This document shows positions 1 through 8,723 of a stretch of 64,000 nt of DNA, in pieces. The DNA comes from Salipiger mangrovisoli. GTDB lineage: Bacteria > Pseudomonadota > Alphaproteobacteria > Rhodobacterales > Rhodobacteraceae. Where the stretch lies: positions 62,001 to 126,000 of the forward strand of contig NZ_JADFFK010000005.1 in the NCBI RefSeq assembly GCF_015223355.1, written 5' to 3'. Positions within the stretch are counted from its first letter, which is position 1. Each line of letters opens with the position of its first letter. The translations under genes were made by a program, and so were the position numbers. The notes under the pieces were generated by a model. It searched no databases. It had not been told where the DNA came from and saw only the letters and a program-made list of their open reading frames with translations.

Positions 1-1
1 C

Positions 2-847
2 GGCCCGATCATCCCGCCGTCGATCCCGGTGATCATCTACGCGCTGATCGTCTCGGGCGTGTCGGTGCCGGCGCTGTTCCTTGCAGGCGTGGTCCCCGGC
101 ATCCTGCTGGCGATCTTCCTGTCGGGCTACGTCATGATGACCGTCAAGGTCGACAAGGGCCATGAGGCAGGGGGTATCGGCGGGCCATCGAAAGGCCAGG
201 CGCTGCTGCAAGGCATCCTGCCGCTGTTAATGCCGGTGCTGGTGGTGGGTTCGATCCTGCTCGGCATCGTCACCCCGACCGAGGCCGCGAGCTTCGCCGT
301 GGGCTACGCGCTGATCCTCGGGCTCTTCGTCTACCGCAACATCCGCCTCTCGGCGCTGCCGCGGATCTTCTCGGGCGCGATGCGCGACAGCGCGGTGATC
401 CTGATCATCATCGCGGCGGTCTCGGCGGCGAACTGGCTGCTGACCTACAACCGCGTGCCCAACATGCTGACCGACTGGGTGCTGGCCAACGTCGACAGCA
501 AGACCACCTTCCTTATCGCGGTCATCATCCTGTTCCTCTTCGTGGGCCTGTTCCTCGAAGGCATCGCGGCGATGCTGGTGCTGGTGCCGATCCTGCACCC
601 GATCGCCGTGTCGATGGGCGTCGATCCCACGCACTTCGGCATCCTCGTGATCTTCAACCTGATGATCGGCCTGATCACCCCGCCGCTGGGCCTGTGCCTC
701 TTCGTCGCCGAGGGGGTGGCCAACGTCGGCATGGCCAAGCTGATCCGCGCGATCATGCCGTTCTTCTTCGTCGAGGTGCTGGTTCTGATCATCCTGACCT
801 TCGTGCCGCAGACCGTCATTTGGCTGCCGCGCGCGCTTGGCTACTGA
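2..847 (+). CDS. dctM: TRAP transporter large permease (DctM), 5' end outside window
   Basis: The last 281 codons of a TRAP (tripartite ATP-independent periplasmic) large membrane subunit. It begins mid-protein with GPIIPPSIP, the conserved loop of DctM proteins, and runs through several hydrophobic segments to a TGA at 845-847. PTEAASFAVGYAL and LITPPLGLCLFV are typical DctM stretches. DctM forms the ion-coupled channel in the inner membrane and works with a small permease and a periplasmic binding protein, both presumably upstream of the window. The next gene starts 13 bases downstream and encodes a 3-dehydroshikimate dehydratase, so the likely substrate is quinate, shikimate or a related acid (inference from context). 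Confidence 0.93.
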   Translation, partial: GPIIPPSIPVIIYALIVSGVSVPALFLAGVVPGILLAIFLSGYVMMTVKVDKGHEAGGIGGPSKGQALLQGILPLLMPVLVVGSILLGIVTPTEAASFAVGYALILGLFVYRNIRLSALPRIFSGAMRDSAVILIIIAAVSAANWLLTYNRVPNMLTDWVLANVDSKTTFLIAVIILFLFVGLFLEGIAAMLVLVPILHPIAVSMGVDPTHFGILVIFNLMIGLITPPLGLCLFVAEGVANVGMAKLIRAIMPFFFVEVLVLIILTFVPQTVIWLPRALGY

Positions 848-860
848 GGAGGCAATCCCC

Positions 861-2750
861 ATGAAAACCGCGATCGCCACCGTCTCGATCTCGGGCACCC
901 TGCCCGAGAAGCTCGAGGCCATCGCCGCCGCAGGCTTCGACGGCGTGGAGATCTTCGAGCAGGATTTCATCGCCCATGACGGCGGCGCGCGGGACGTGGG
1001 GCGGATGATCCGCGACCACGGGCTGGAGATCCCGCTGTTCCAGCCCTTCCGCGATTTCGAATGCCTGCCCGAGCCGCTGCGGTCGAAGGCCTTCGACCGC
1101 GCCAAGCGCAAGTTCGACGTGATGCAGGAGCTCGGCACCGATCTGATCCTGATCTGCTCGTCGGTGCACCCGCGCGCGCTCGGCGGCATCAAGCGGGCGG
1201 CCGACGACCTGGCCGAGCTTGGCGAGATCGCCAAGGAGCGCGGCATCCGGCTCGGCTACGAGGCGCTGGCCTGGGGCCGCCACATCAACGATCACCGCGA
1301 CGCCTGGGAGATCGTGCGCCAGGCCGATCATCCCAACGTCGGCATCATCCTCGACAGCTTCCACACGCTGGGCCGCAAGATCGACCCGGAGTCGATCCGC
1401 GCGATCCCCGGCGAGAAGATCTTCTTCGTGCAGCTTGCCGACGCCCCGGCGATCGACATGGACCTGCTCTACTGGTCGCGCCACTTCCGCAACATGCCCG
1501 GCGAGGGCGATCTGGAGGTGCAGCGCTTCATGCAGGCGGTGATGGCGGCGGGCTACACCGGGCCGATCAGCCTCGAGATTTTCAACGACCAGTTCCGCGG
1601 CAGCAACGCCCGCGCCACGGCGCAGGACGGCTACCGCTCGCTCATCGCGCTGATGGACGACGTGCGCCGCGCCGAACCCGAAACGAAGATCGACCTGCCC
1701 ATGATCCCGCCGCGCGTGCGCGCCGAGGACGTGAGCTTCGTCGAATTCGCCGCCCGCGACACCGAGGTCGAGACGCTGACAGGGATGCTGCGGACACTGG
1801 GCTTCCGCAACGCCGCCAAGCACCGCAACAAGGCGATCACCCTCTGGCAGCAGGGCGACGTGCGCATCGTGGTGAACTCGGAGACCGAGGGCCATGCCGC
1901 CCACGTCTGGAACACCCGCGGCCTGTCGGTCTGCGACATCGGCCTGCGGGTCTCGTCGGCGCATGACACCGTGGCCCGCGCCAACGCCCTCGGCTCGCCG
2001 ACCTTCTCGCAGCCGACCGGGCCGGGCGAGCTGGCGATCCCGGCGATCCGCGGCCTCGGCGGCTCGGTGCTGCATTTCATCGACGCCACCAGCGGCCTCG
2101 GCGAGGTCTGGGACGTGGAATTCGAGGCGCTGCCGGACAGCAAGGACGAAGACGCGGGCATCACCCATGTCGACCACCTTGCGCAGACCATGTCCTATGA
2201 GGACATGCTGAGCTGGACGCTGTTCTACAGCGCGCTCTTCGACATGAAGAAATCGCCGATGGTCGACGTGATCGATCCCGATGGGCTGGTGCGCAGCCAG
2301 GCGGTGGAAAGCGCCGGGGGGCGGCTGAAGATCACCCTCAATGGCGCCGAGACGCATCGCACGCTGGCGGGCCGCTTCCTGGCGTCCACCTTCGGGGCCT
2401 CGGTGCAGCACATCGCGCTTTCGACCGAGGACATCTTCGCCACCGCCGCGCGGCTGGCCGAGCTGGGCTTTGCCGCGCTGCCGATCCCCGGCAACTACTA
2501 CGACGACCTCGCGGCGCGCTTCGACATGCCGGACGGGCTGCTCGAGAAGCTGCGGGCGGCGAACATCCTCTATGACAGAGAGGGCGACGCAGAGTTCTTC
2601 CAGCTCTACAGCCGTGCCTTCGCCGGGGGCATGTTCTTCGAGATCATCCAGCGCGGGCCGGGCTACAGGGGTTTCGGCGGGCCGAATGCACCTTTCCGGA
2701 TTGCCGCGCAAAAGCGCCTCGGCTTGCCCAAGGGGATGCCACAGGCCTGA
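861..2750 (+). CDS. quiC: Bifunctional 3-dehydroshikimate dehydratase with HPPD-like (VOC) C-terminal domain
   Basis: A 629-residue protein. Residues about 1-275 form a sugar-phosphate isomerase-like TIM barrel, and about 290-600 a VOC/4-hydroxyphenylpyruvate-dioxygenase-like domain. The barrel carries E134, D165, H168, Q191 and E239; as I recall, E134, D165, Q191 and E239 are the metal ligands of the Pseudomonas QuiC1 enzyme, with the same numbering. That enzyme turns 3-dehydroshikimate into protocatechuate for the beta-ketoadipate pathway. The ATG at 861 follows GAGGAGG at 844-853; an in-frame start at 837 would overlap dctM and lacks a site. The role of the VOC domain is unclear in this family. 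Together with the upstream TRAP subunit it suggests quinate/shikimate catabolism. Confidence 0.88.
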   Translation: MKTAIATVSISGTLPEKLEAIAAAGFDGVEIFEQDFIAHDGGARDVGRMIRDHGLEIPLFQPFRDFECLPEPLRSKAFDRAKRKFDVMQELGTDLILICSSVHPRALGGIKRAADDLAELGEIAKERGIRLGYEALAWGRHINDHRDAWEIVRQADHPNVGIILDSFHTLGRKIDPESIRAIPGEKIFFVQLADAPAIDMDLLYWSRHFRNMPGEGDLEVQRFMQAVMAAGYTGPISLEIFNDQFRGSNARATAQDGYRSLIALMDDVRRAEPETKIDLPMIPPRVRAEDVSFVEFAARDTEVETLTGMLRTLGFRNAAKHRNKAITLWQQGDVRIVVNSETEGHAAHVWNTRGLSVCDIGLRVSSAHDTVARANALGSPTFSQPTGPGELAIPAIRGLGGSVLHFIDATSGLGEVWDVEFEALPDSKDEDAGITHVDHLAQTMSYEDMLSWTLFYSALFDMKKSPMVDVIDPDGLVRSQAVESAGGRLKITLNGAETHRTLAGRFLASTFGASVQHIALSTEDIFATAARLAELGFAALPIPGNYYDDLAARFDMPDGLLEKLRAANILYDREGDAEFFQLYSRAFAGGMFFEIIQRGPGYRGFGGPNAPFRIAAQKRLGLPKGMPQA

Positions 2751-2776
2751 TCCGGACCGTCCCGAGCATAAGAAAA

Positions 2777-2808
2777 CCGCCGGGCCTTCGCTGGCCCGGC
2801 GGTCTTTC
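2777..2808. terminator. Bidirectional rho-independent terminator
   Basis: A perfect 10-bp stem, CCGCCGGGCC (2777-2786) and GGCCCGGCGG (2793-2802), with a 6-base loop. It is flanked by AAAA on the left and TCTTTC on the right. It lies between the convergent quiC and nucleoside hydrolase genes and can serve both. Confidence 0.85.
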
Positions 2809-2831
2809 ATCCTGAATGGTATGCGGCGCGT

Positions 2832-3734
2832 TCAGCCGCCGAAGCTCTCGATGAAGCGCCGCTTGATGTCGGCACCGTCGCAGTTGAGCGCCACGCCGAT
2901 CTCGGGGCGGCCCGCCGCGCGCCGGGTGCGGCCGATTTCCTTGCCATCCAATACCACCTCGACCGGCGTGTGCTCCAGCCCGACCAGGTCGGGCATGATG
3001 CAGGCCATGACCGCCAGCGGATCGTGCAGGCCGCAGCCTTCCGCCCCGACGGTGCGGTAGAACTCGAGGTAGAAGTGGCTCATCTCGCGCAGGAAGGCGC
3101 CGTGCTCGGGGTCGCGCCGCTCGAGTTCCTCGAAGTCCTCGGCGGTGAGCAGCACCTCCATCGTCACGTCGAGCCCGATCATGCGGATGTTCGCACCGCT
3201 CTGGAGCACGATGTCGAGCGCATGCGGATCGTGGTAGGTGTTGGCCTCGGCATAGGGGGTGATGTTGCCCCGCGCATCGAGCGCCCCGCCCATGAAGACA
3301 ATCTCGCGCAGGTTGCCCGCGAACTCGGGATCAAGCGCGATGGCGTCGGCGACGTTGGTGATCGGGCCAATCGGGCAGAGAACCAGCTCGCCCTTGTGCT
3401 CACGCGCCATGCGTACGAGGAATTCCGCCGCGCTCTCCGCGACCTTGGCCCCTTTCGGGGTCATCTCGGGCAGGTGGCCGAAGCCCTCGGGCCCGTGCAC
3501 GTGGTGGCTCGGGGTGAAGGGCGGCAGCGCCATGGGCTTGCCCGCACCCTCGGCCACGGGAATGTCGAGCCCGGCGCGCTCGACCAGATAGAGCGCGTTG
3601 CGCGTCGCCTGCGCCACGGTGACATTGCCGAAGACGGTGGTCAGCCCCAGCAGCTCGATCTGCGGGTGCGCGGCGGCGTAGAGGATTGCCAGCGCGTCGT
3701 CGACGCCCGGATCGGTATCGATGATGAGTTTCAT
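2832..3734 (-). CDS. Nucleoside hydrolase (IunH/RihA-type)
   Basis: A 300-residue protein with the family's N-terminal Ca-binding signature DTDPGVDDA at residues 6-14, the later EANTYHDP stretch and the C-terminal HDPLAV motif. Nucleoside hydrolases cleave the N-glycosidic bond of ribonucleosides to base and ribose in the cytoplasm. It is the last gene of the leftward operon, starting 113 bases after the acyl-CoA ligase ends. In such catabolic operons the true substrate may be an unusual N-riboside rather than a normal nucleoside; that is inference. No signal peptide is visible. Confidence 0.9.
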   Translation of the reverse strand: MKLIIDTDPGVDDALAILYAAAHPQIELLGLTTVFGNVTVAQATRNALYLVERAGLDIPVAEGAGKPMALPPFTPSHHVHGPEGFGHLPEMTPKGAKVAESAAEFLVRMAREHKGELVLCPIGPITNVADAIALDPEFAGNLREIVFMGGALDARGNITPYAEANTYHDPHALDIVLQSGANIRMIGLDVTMEVLLTAEDFEELERRDPEHGAFLREMSHFYLEFYRTVGAEGCGLHDPLAVMACIMPDLVGLEHTPVEVVLDGKEIGRTRRAAGRPEIGVALNCDGADIKRRFIESFGG

Positions 3735-3847
3735 GTCTGCATCCGTCTTGAGGCCGGATCAGCACCCGGCGAAACATCGCCCTGCTTACCCTCCCGCGCG
3801 CCGCAAGGGAACCGGGACGATGAGCGCGGCTGCGGAGCGACGCGGCT

Positions 3848-5338
3848 CTACCCCACCTCCGCGAAGTCCCTTCGCAGCGCCTTGCGGCGGATCTTGCCGA
3901 AACCGTCGCGGGGCAGCGCTTCGGACACCTGGAAGGTCTTCGGCACTTCCTGCGGGCCGAGGTGCCGCAAGCAGAAGGCGCGCAGCGCCGCCTCGTCGAG
4001 CACCGCGCCCGGCTTCGCCACCAGGCAGGCAACGATCTTCTGGCCCCATTCGCGATCCTCGACACCGAAGACCACCGCATCGCCGACGCCCGGCGCGCGC
4101 AGCAGCACCGCCTCGATGGTCTCGGGGTGGACCTTGACGCCGCCGGTGTTGATCACGTCATCGCGCCGCCCGCCGAGGTAGAGATACCCCTCGGCATCCA
4201 GCCAGCCGACGTCGCCGATGCTCTGAAACCCGTCCGCGTCGCGCTCGGGTTCGGGCGCTTCGGGGCCCGTGTAGTGGCTGCGGCCCGACAGGTCGACCGG
4301 CCGCATGAAGATCTCGCCCGGTACACCCGAGGGCTGGAGCTGGCCATCGGGGCCGTAGATGCGGATCTCGGTCTCGAAGCCGCGCCCGACCGAGCCCTGA
4401 TGCACCAGCCATTCAGCCCCGGTGATGGTGGTCTGGCCGGTGTTCTCGCCCGAGCCGTACATTTCGGTCACGCGGTCGGGTCCCAGCACCTCGATCCACG
4501 CCTGCTTGAGCCAAGCCGCGCAGGGCGCACCGGTGTGATAGAGTGCATGCAGGCTGTCCAGCGCCGCGCCGCTTTCCTCCAGCCGATCGATCATCCGCAC
4601 CATCATCGTCGGTACCAGCATCGCAAAGCCGACCTCATGCGCGTCGATGACCCTCAGCGCGCGCATCGCATCGAAACGCTCCATCAAGACCAGCCGATTG
4701 CCCTCGAACAGCCCGTTCTGCGCCCAGGTGAAAGGCGCATTGTGCGACATCGCCCCGCAGACAAGCTGCGTCTGGTCGCAGCGAAAGCCGAGACGCGGGG
4801 CCACTCGGCCCCAGCTCGCGCCGGGGATGCGGGCGAAGGGACGGTCGTCGCACATCATCTTCGGCAGCCCGGTGGAGCCGCCCGACAGCACGATCTTGCC
4901 CGGAACGGACAGGCGATCCGCAACTGGTGTTTCAGGCAGACGGCTGGCGAGCGCCTCGAACTCGTCAAGCGTCAAATCTCCCAGCCCATCGCCCTGCCCG
5001 ATCAGCAAGAGCGCGCCACTGCGCGCCTTCATGGCGGCGGCGGTCTCGGGGCGGATGCCGGGGTCGAGCACCATGGTCGTCGCGCCGACCCGCCAGACCG
5101 CCAGCGCCAGACCGAGATGCGCGGGAATGTTGCCGAGGGCAAAGGCGACGACGTCGCCCTGCCCCACGCCGCGCGCCGTCAGCGCGCGTGCGTATCGGTC
5201 GGCCATGGCGTTGAGCCCCGCCCAACTCTGGCTCTGCTCCTTACCCTCCGCGGGCAGAAAACGCACCGCCTCGGCATCGCCACGCTCGGCGGCAAGCTGG
5301 CGCAGGCGCGCGCCGTAGCTGATCGGGGATGTCGTCAT
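3848..5338 (-). CDS. Class I adenylate-forming enzyme, acyl-CoA synthetase/ligase
   Basis: A 496-residue ANL-superfamily enzyme that makes acyl-AMP and then acyl-CoA. Visible core motifs are LSGGSTGLPK (phosphate-binding loop), MYGSGENTG (A5), GDVGWLDAEGYLYLGGR (A7-A8) and the C-terminal GKIRRKAL with the catalytic lysine. The ATG at 5338 is chosen because AAGGA precedes it by a few bases; a longer reading from 5395 would overlap the upstream gene. It sits in the TRAP/DUF3830 operon and probably activates the imported acid for the acyl-CoA dehydrogenase and MaoC hydratase encoded divergently at 10166-11748 (inference). Its acyl substrate cannot be read from sequence. Confidence 0.88.
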   Translation of the reverse strand: MTTSPISYGARLRQLAAERGDAEAVRFLPAEGKEQSQSWAGLNAMADRYARALTARGVGQGDVVAFALGNIPAHLGLALAVWRVGATTMVLDPGIRPETAAAMKARSGALLLIGQGDGLGDLTLDEFEALASRLPETPVADRLSVPGKIVLSGGSTGLPKMMCDDRPFARIPGASWGRVAPRLGFRCDQTQLVCGAMSHNAPFTWAQNGLFEGNRLVLMERFDAMRALRVIDAHEVGFAMLVPTMMVRMIDRLEESGAALDSLHALYHTGAPCAAWLKQAWIEVLGPDRVTEMYGSGENTGQTTITGAEWLVHQGSVGRGFETEIRIYGPDGQLQPSGVPGEIFMRPVDLSGRSHYTGPEAPEPERDADGFQSIGDVGWLDAEGYLYLGGRRDDVINTGGVKVHPETIEAVLLRAPGVGDAVVFGVEDREWGQKIVACLVAKPGAVLDEAALRAFCLRHLGPQEVPKTFQVSEALPRDGFGKIRRKALRRDFAEVG

Positions 5339-5363
5339 GGCCGTGTCCTTGGTCGCTTGGGTC

Positions 5364-5774
5364 TCAGGCTTCCTCGAAGAGGATCGCTTGCGCACCTTCC
5401 CACAGCACCTTGGGGCCGATCTCGGCCAGCTTGTCGAGGTTCGAGGTCAGCGTGATGAAATGGTTGCCCGCCAGCTGCCCCATCTTCGAGGCGAAATGCA
5501 CACCGCCATAGGCCAGCAGGATCTCGGTCTCGGAGATGCCGCCCGGATAGAGAATGAACTGGCCCGGCGCGGGGTAGCTGGTGTGGTTCTCGTACTCGAC
5601 GCCGAAATCGGTCTCGCCGAGCGGGATCCAGACGCCCTCGCCCGACCAGCGCACGTGCACCACCTGGCTTGTATAGGGAAGCTGCGCGCGGAAGGCGGCG
5701 ACCGTCTTCGGCGCGGCCTCCTCGAAACGCGCGTCGAACTCGATGCCGGCGATGGTGACTTTGAGCTTGGTCAT
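5364..5774 (-). CDS. DUF3830 family protein (cyclophilin-like fold)
   Basis: A 136-residue soluble protein. The APKTVAAFRAQLPY and WIPLGETDFGVEYENHTSYP stretches match the DUF3830 family as I know it, which is predicted to have a cyclophilin-like barrel. No catalytic role is established. It lies 22 bases after the TRAP large permease gene and 25 bases before the acyl-CoA ligase start, so it belongs to the same transcript. DUF3830 genes often accompany TRAP transporters and cyclic-amide or racemase-type enzymes, which fits a role in handling the imported compound. That is context only. Confidence 0.75.
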   Translation of the reverse strand: MTKLKVTIAGIEFDARFEEAAPKTVAAFRAQLPYTSQVVHVRWSGEGVWIPLGETDFGVEYENHTSYPAPGQFILYPGGISETEILLAYGGVHFASKMGQLAGNHFITLTSNLDKLAEIGPKVLWEGAQAILFEEA

Positions 5775-5796
5775 TGGTCTTGGTCCTAAAGTGAGG

Positions 5797-7083
5797 TCAG
5801 TTGATGAGCCCGAAGAGCCGCGGCAGGAACAGCGACAGGTCGGGAATGAAGGTCACCGCGATCAGCATGGCGAAGAGCCCGGCGAGCGGCCAGCCGAGGC
5901 GGCGCGAGACCTGCAGCACCGTGCGGCCCGCGACGCTCGACGAGACGAAGAGCGACACGCCGTAGGGCGGCGTCACCGTGCCGATGGCGCAGTTGAGGAT
6001 CACCAGCAGCGAGAAGTGCAGCGGGTCCACCCCCATCTGCGCGGCGATGGGCGCAAGCACCGGCACGATGATCAGGATCGCTGCGATGGTCTCGAGAAAC
6101 ATGCCGACGAAGAGGAACAGCAGATTGGCGATGATCAGGAAGACGGCCTGGCTCGACGAGACGCTTGCGATCCAGTCGCCGAGGATGCGCGGCACATTGG
6201 CATTGGCGATGAGCCAGGAGAAGACGCTGGCGGTGCCGATGATCAGCATGACCGCCGCCGAAAGCGAGGCGGTGCGCAGGATCAGCCCGGGCAGTGCCGA
6301 GAGCTTGAGGTCGCGGTAGACGAAGGCGCCGACGAGCAGCCCGTAGAAGCCCGAGACCGCCGCCGCCTCGGTCGGGGTGAAGATGCCTCCCAAGATGCCG
6401 CCGAGGATCAGCACCGGCATGCCCGCCGCAGGCAGCGCCGCCCAGCCGGTGCGGCCGAGGCGGGCCATGGTGAAGGGCTCGGCGTCGCGGTAGGTTTCGC
6501 CGCCCTTCTTCGCCTGGAAATAGGCGATGAGCATCAGGATCACGATGCACATGAGCCCCGGCAGCACCCCCGACACGAAGAGCGCGCCGATCGAGACGTT
6601 GGAAACCACGGCGAGGATCACCATCGTCAGGCTCGGCGGGATGACCTGCGCGATGGACCCTGCGCAGGCGATGAGCGCCGCGCCGAAGTCGACGTCATAG
6701 CCGCGGCGGCGCAGCTGCGGCTGCATGATCGCCGAGATCGCGGCGGTGTCCGCCGACCCGGAGCCCGAGATCGCGGCGAGGCCCGCGGCGGCCACGCAGC
6801 TCACCTGGTAGAGGCTGCCGACCACCCAGCCGATCAGCGCCGAGGCGAAATCGACGATGCGGCGCGAGATGCCGCCCGCGTCCATGATCACCCCGGCAAA
6901 GACGAAGAAGGGAATGGCCATCAGGGTGAAGGAGTTGAGACCCGCAAAGACCCGTTGGCTGACGATGGCGACCGGCACGTCGGTGGTGGTGACCAGCGCC
7001 AGCACCGCCGAGGCACCGAGCACGAAGACCACCGGCACGCCGAGGGCGAGAAGAAAGACGAAGGCGGCAGCGATCACGATCAT
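5797..7083 (-). CDS. dctM: TRAP transporter large permease DctM
   Basis: A 428-residue integral membrane protein with the regular run of hydrophobic helices of the DctM family, the SGSGSADTAAISAIM loop, IPPSLTMVILA, the PTEAAAVSGFYG stretch and TPPYGVSLFV near the C-terminus. It is the sodium-driven channel subunit of a TRAP importer. Its start overlaps the dctQ stop by one base, so the two are translationally coupled. Together with DctP (7680-8657) and DctQ it forms a complete importer for an unknown carboxylate or amide. Confidence 0.95.
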   Translation of the reverse strand: MIVIAAAFVFLLALGVPVVFVLGASAVLALVTTTDVPVAIVSQRVFAGLNSFTLMAIPFFVFAGVIMDAGGISRRIVDFASALIGWVVGSLYQVSCVAAAGLAAISGSGSADTAAISAIMQPQLRRRGYDVDFGAALIACAGSIAQVIPPSLTMVILAVVSNVSIGALFVSGVLPGLMCIVILMLIAYFQAKKGGETYRDAEPFTMARLGRTGWAALPAAGMPVLILGGILGGIFTPTEAAAVSGFYGLLVGAFVYRDLKLSALPGLILRTASLSAAVMLIIGTASVFSWLIANANVPRILGDWIASVSSSQAVFLIIANLLFLFVGMFLETIAAILIIVPVLAPIAAQMGVDPLHFSLLVILNCAIGTVTPPYGVSLFVSSSVAGRTVLQVSRRLGWPLAGLFAMLIAVTFIPDLSLFLPRLFGLIN

Positions 7084-7595
7084 CAGAGTGCCTCCTCGGC
7101 GTCGGGTTCAGGCGGCGGGAAGGGATTGTCCCAGCGCTGGATGACCGAGAGCAGCAGCTCAAGCACCATGTAACCCGCCCCGAAGGGCAGGCAGAGATAG
7201 ACGTATTTCATCGGCATGCGCAGCGCCGGCGAGCTCTGGAAGGAGCCCATCTTCAGCAGCGGCAGGCTGCCCCAGGCGAGCGTCGCCAGAAAGGCGGTGA
7301 TGACCAGCGCGATGGCGATCAGCGCCACGCGCGCCAGCGGCAGCGGCAGCTGCGCGGGCAGCATGTCGATGGCGACGTGCTGGCCCTTGGCCACCGCCAC
7401 CCCCGCGCCCATCAGCACCAGCCAGATCTGGCTGAAGGTGGCGATCTCGGTCGCCTGCGCGATCGAGTAGTTGAAGACGTAGCGCCCGCCGACCTGGACC
7501 AACACCGAGATCATCATCACCGTGAAGAGCAGGATCACCACGCCCGAAACGACGTGGCGCAGGGCAAAGCAGAGGCGTTCGAGAAGGGCGAACAT
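7083..7595 (-). CDS. dctQ: TRAP transporter small permease DctQ
   Basis: A 170-residue membrane protein with four hydrophobic segments. It has the family-typical FSQIWLVLMGAGVAVAKGQH in the second helix region, and PALRMPMKYVYLCLPFGAGY before the last helix. DctQ is the small membrane subunit that joins DctM to form the permease. The gene lies between dctP and dctM. A GC-rich hairpin at 7629-7657 separates it from dctP and may lower its expression relative to the binding protein. Confidence 0.95.
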   Translation of the reverse strand: MFALLERLCFALRHVVSGVVILLFTVMMISVLVQVGGRYVFNYSIAQATEIATFSQIWLVLMGAGVAVAKGQHVAIDMLPAQLPLPLARVALIAIALVITAFLATLAWGSLPLLKMGSFQSSPALRMPMKYVYLCLPFGAGYMVLELLLSVIQRWDNPFPPPEPDAEEAL

Positions 7596-7628
7596 GGGCG
7601 GGCTTTCTTGCGGGCAGTCAGAGGAGAG

Positions 7629-7657
7629 GCCCGGCCGCGGAGTGGGCGCGGCCGGGC
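7629..7657 (-). terminator. GC-rich intercistronic hairpin after dctP
   Basis: A perfect 11-bp stem, GCCCGGCCGCG (7629-7639) and CGCGGCCGGGC (7647-7657), with a 7-base loop. It has no U tract. It sits in the 84-base gap between dctP and dctQ, so it more likely acts as an mRNA stabiliser or partial attenuator than as a full terminator. Confidence 0.6.
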
Positions 7658-7679
7658 AGTTGGGTCGAGCCTGGGGAGG

Positions 7680-8657
7680 TTACTCGACCGATTTCAGCAT
7701 CTCGAAGATCTTCTTCTGCGTGTCGGTCTCGAGATATTTCTGCTGCACCGGCGCGGCGGCGGCGCGGAAGGCCTCGACGTCCGGGTGGGTGATGTTCACG
7801 CCGGCCTTCTCGAGGTCTTCGAAACGGGCGTTGTCCGAGGCGAGATAGGTGGCGCGCTCGGCCTTGCCGGCCTCGAGGCCCGCCTCGTCCAGCGCGGCCT
7901 GCACGTCCACGGGAAGCGCTTCATAGGCGGCCTTGCCCATGATCACCGGAGCGACCAGTTCCAGCCAGCCGACCACGGCCCAGTCGGGCGCGACCTCGTA
8001 GAACTTCTGCGAGTAGAAGTTGGTGTTGGCCGCTTCCGCGCCGTCCACCACGCCGGTCTCGATCGCGCCGTAGAGCTCGGTGTAGGCGATCGGCGTGGCG
8101 TTGGCGCCGAAGGCGTTGAAGGTGTCGACGTGCGCCGGGTTCTGCATGGTGCGGATTTTCAGGCCGGCCATGTCGTCGAGCGATTCGATCGGCTTCTTCG
8201 TCATGATGTGACGGGTGCCGGCCGAGAAGACCGACAGCAGGTGGAAGCCCTGCGCATCAAGCGCGGCGTCGATCTCTGCCAGCACCTCGGGATCGCTCAG
8301 GGCGCGGTCCATCTGCGCGGCGTCGTTGAACAGGAAGGGCAGCGAGAAGACCGAGAGATCCGGCACGAAGTTTGCCAGCGTCGAGTTGGCGGTCACGGCG
8401 ATGTCGACCGTGCCGATCTGGGTGCCCTGGATGCTCTCCATCTCGTCGCCGAGCGTGGCGTTGTCATAGACCTCGATGGTGGCCTTGCCGCCGGATTTCT
8501 CTTCGAGGATCTCGGCCATCTTGCGCATGCCGACGCCATAGGGCTCGTCGGCATTGGCGTTGTGGCTGGCCCTGAGGGTGATCTCCTGCGCGACGGCGGG
8601 AGCGGAGACGAGGGTCGCGCCGAGCGCGGCGCAGAGGGCGAGGTTGGTGAGTTTCAT
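7680..8657 (-). CDS. dctP: TRAP transporter substrate-binding protein DctP
   Basis: A 325-residue periplasmic protein with an N-terminal signal peptide ending near VSAPAVAQ-E (about residue 23). The DctP body includes LRASHNANADEPYGVGMRKM, the conserved arginine motif MAGLKIRTMQNPAHVD and GVVDGAEAANTNFY. DctP captures the substrate and delivers it to the DctQM permease; the arginine in IRTMQNP usually holds a carboxylate, so an acid is the likely ligand. It follows a DapA-family gene and precedes dctQ in the leftward operon. It is a clear paralogue of the DctP at 14667-15629. Confidence 0.95.
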   Translation of the reverse strand: MKLTNLALCAALGATLVSAPAVAQEITLRASHNANADEPYGVGMRKMAEILEEKSGGKATIEVYDNATLGDEMESIQGTQIGTVDIAVTANSTLANFVPDLSVFSLPFLFNDAAQMDRALSDPEVLAEIDAALDAQGFHLLSVFSAGTRHIMTKKPIESLDDMAGLKIRTMQNPAHVDTFNAFGANATPIAYTELYGAIETGVVDGAEAANTNFYSQKFYEVAPDWAVVGWLELVAPVIMGKAAYEALPVDVQAALDEAGLEAGKAERATYLASDNARFEDLEKAGVNITHPDVEAFRAAAAPVQQKYLETDTQKKIFEMLKSVE

Positions 8658-8706
8658 CTGGGTGTTCCCTGTTGGGGTTTCTCTCTGTTGGGGCGGATGT
8701 TGTCCC

Positions 8707-8723
8707 CCGGCGGGACGCCGGGT
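8707..8723 (-). terminator. Short hairpin directly after the DapA-family gene
   Basis: CCCGGCG (8707-8713), a 3-base loop and CGCCGGG (8717-8723), abutting the stop codon at 8724. There is no U run. It is probably a weak attenuator or 3'-end stabiliser between the lyase gene and dctP. Confidence 0.4.

Noticed and set aside
816-2810. 664-codon open frame antisense to quiC
   Set aside because: A shadow with no family motif; the sense frame has all metal ligands of the dehydratase.
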